Virus record (IMG/VR): IMGVR_UViG_3300023174_004443
Coordinates: 1 to 26,742 of that record
Source of the DNA: a virus
Length of the DNA stretch: 26,742 bases
Reading direction: 5' to 3' (one strand)
The translations under genes were made by a program, and so were the position numbers. The notes under the pieces were generated by a model, which saw nothing but the letters and a program-made list of their open reading frames with translations, was not told the DNA's origin and made no database searches. Below are positions 26,172-26,742 of the stretch, piece after piece; position 1 is the stretch's first letter; the number at the start of each line of letters is the position of its first letter.

Positions 26172-26670
26172 CCGGCACCTCCTCTCCAGTCTTCTGGGAC
26201 TCAATGTCTTCCGCCCATGCGCGGAGCCGTGCGGCTACTTGCGCTGGTGGAAGGTGATCAATTTCGTGCTCAGTCTGCACAACTTGGATGGCACCGCCGC
26301 CCGGGCCGCTAATCTCCGCCTTCTCCGGGGCGTACGCGCCCGTCAACTTGGCAATGCGGTCGACAACTTCTAGTTGCAGTTTAAGCGCCGCCACCGCTGC
26401 GCTTGTGCCGCGCGCCTTAGCAGCCTCAATAGCAGCCTGTTGGGAGATCGAGTTCGCCTTGGCAATCAACTCTAGGCGGGTGCCGCTGACATCAACGCCC
26501 TGGTCTTTCCACTCTTGCCGGATGACGGTGAGGTGCCTGCGGACGGTGTCCTCAGCCAGTTCTACCTGCTTGGCAATGGCGCTAGGGTGCAGCCCAGCAA
26601 GCAGGAGAGAGCGGATTCTGTCTCTGACTGCCTGTACCTGTCCTTGCGGAAGTCTGCCGGGTCGTCCCAT
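26119..26670 (-). CDS. terS: Probable terminase small subunit (helix-turn-helix DNA binding)
   Basis: This 183-residue protein should recognise the packaging site and recruit the large subunit. Residues about 28-55 form a helix-turn-helix (HPSAIAKQVELAEDTVRRHL) after a basic start (MGRPGRLP). A helical middle with Ala/Leu repeats (QAAIEAAKARG, AAVAALKLQLEVVDRIAKLTG) suits the oligomerisation core. The C-terminus is acidic and disordered-looking and overlaps the large-subunit start. AGGAG lies 5 bases before the ATG. Function is judged from the fold plus its place directly before terL; sequence conservation in this family is low. Confidence 0.85.
   Translation of the reverse strand: MGRPGRLPQGQVQAVRDRIRSLLLAGLHPSAIAKQVELAEDTVRRHLTVIRQEWKDQGVDVSGTRLELIAKANSISQQAAIEAAKARGTSAAVAALKLQLEVVDRIAKLTGAYAPEKAEISGPGGGAIQVVQTEHEIDHLPPAQVAARLRAWAEDIESQKTGEEVPDEQPGVPRVVEAESTDV
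26178..26183 (-). promoter_or_regulatory. Strong ribosome site that fixes the terL start
   Basis: On the reverse strand AGGAGG, within GGAGAGGAGG, stands 6 bases before the ATG at 26171. It lies inside the terS coding sequence and favours the ATG over the TTG at 26204. Confidence 0.85.
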
Positions 26671-26701
26671 TGATTCTCCTAAATGACGTTGTCGTGGGGT
26701 T

Positions 26702-26707
26702 ATTATA
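26702..26707 (-). promoter_or_regulatory. Minus-10 box (TATAAT) of the terminase operon promoter
   Basis: The reverse strand reads GATGTATAATAACC, a perfect TATAAT with TG directly before it. It lies about 30 bases before the terS start codon. No good minus-35 box is present at the usual distance, so the promoter may depend on an activator or on the upstream TG. The remaining bases to 26742 hold no gene. Confidence 0.6.
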
Positions 26708-26742
26708 CATCACGCAGTCACGCTCGATGTTGTGTGATCTTG

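Noticed and set aside
26172-26204. TTG start giving an 11-residue longer terminase large subunit
   Set aside because: No ribosome site supports it, while AGGAGG stands 6 bases before the ATG at 26171.
26708-26742. Minus-35 box for the terminase promoter
   Set aside because: No sequence close to TTGACA lies 16-18 bases upstream of the TATAAT box, so only the minus-10 element is reported.

Overview
This window looks like part of a tailed-phage (or prophage) genome, most likely a siphovirus. It carries a tail tape-measure gene, a fused tail hub/fibre gene, a lysis pair and both terminase subunits. I see no sheath, capsid, integrase or tRNA gene here. Base composition is roughly balanced and Shine-Dalgarno sites are AGGAG-like. 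I cannot name the host from the sequence; a bacterial host with ordinary sigma-70-like promoters is all that is supported.

Forward block (2-23908). A cysteine-free reading frame of 4,830 codons fills the first 14.5 kb. Its middle and C-terminal parts form a tape-measure protein with membrane helices and two glycine-zipper stretches. Its roughly 2,100-residue N-terminal extension holds a zinc-peptidase signature, HEYGH plus a downstream Y-x6-E-x3-E block, that matches the anthrax lethal factor type. Fourteen bases later comes a 2,538-residue protein that fuses a baseplate-hub module (with a carbohydrate-binding-like insert and fibronectin-like domains), a nine-unit fibre repeat array and a C-terminal self-cleaving S74 chaperone. 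A sigma-70-like promoter in the next gap probably drives the lysis genes: a C39-like cysteine peptidase (probable endolysin) and a two-helix holin-like protein ending in two DxDxDG calcium-loop motifs. A ParB-like gene with a GTG start closes this block.

Reverse block (23877-26707). A perfect TATAAT box at the right edge precedes terminase small subunit, terminase large subunit, a 55-residue coiled-coil gene, a four-cysteine gene and a small acidic unknown gene. All are tightly packed or overlapping. The two blocks converge and overlap tail to tail by 32 bases, so packaging genes run against tail and lysis genes.

Together the genes cover DNA packaging, tail-length control and DNA delivery, host recognition and lysis. 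The most unusual content is the zincin inside the tape-measure polypeptide. Small metal-site motifs (EF-hand-like loops, half zinc fingers) also recur at the C-termini of the late genes. No stretch over 300 bases lacks a gene.
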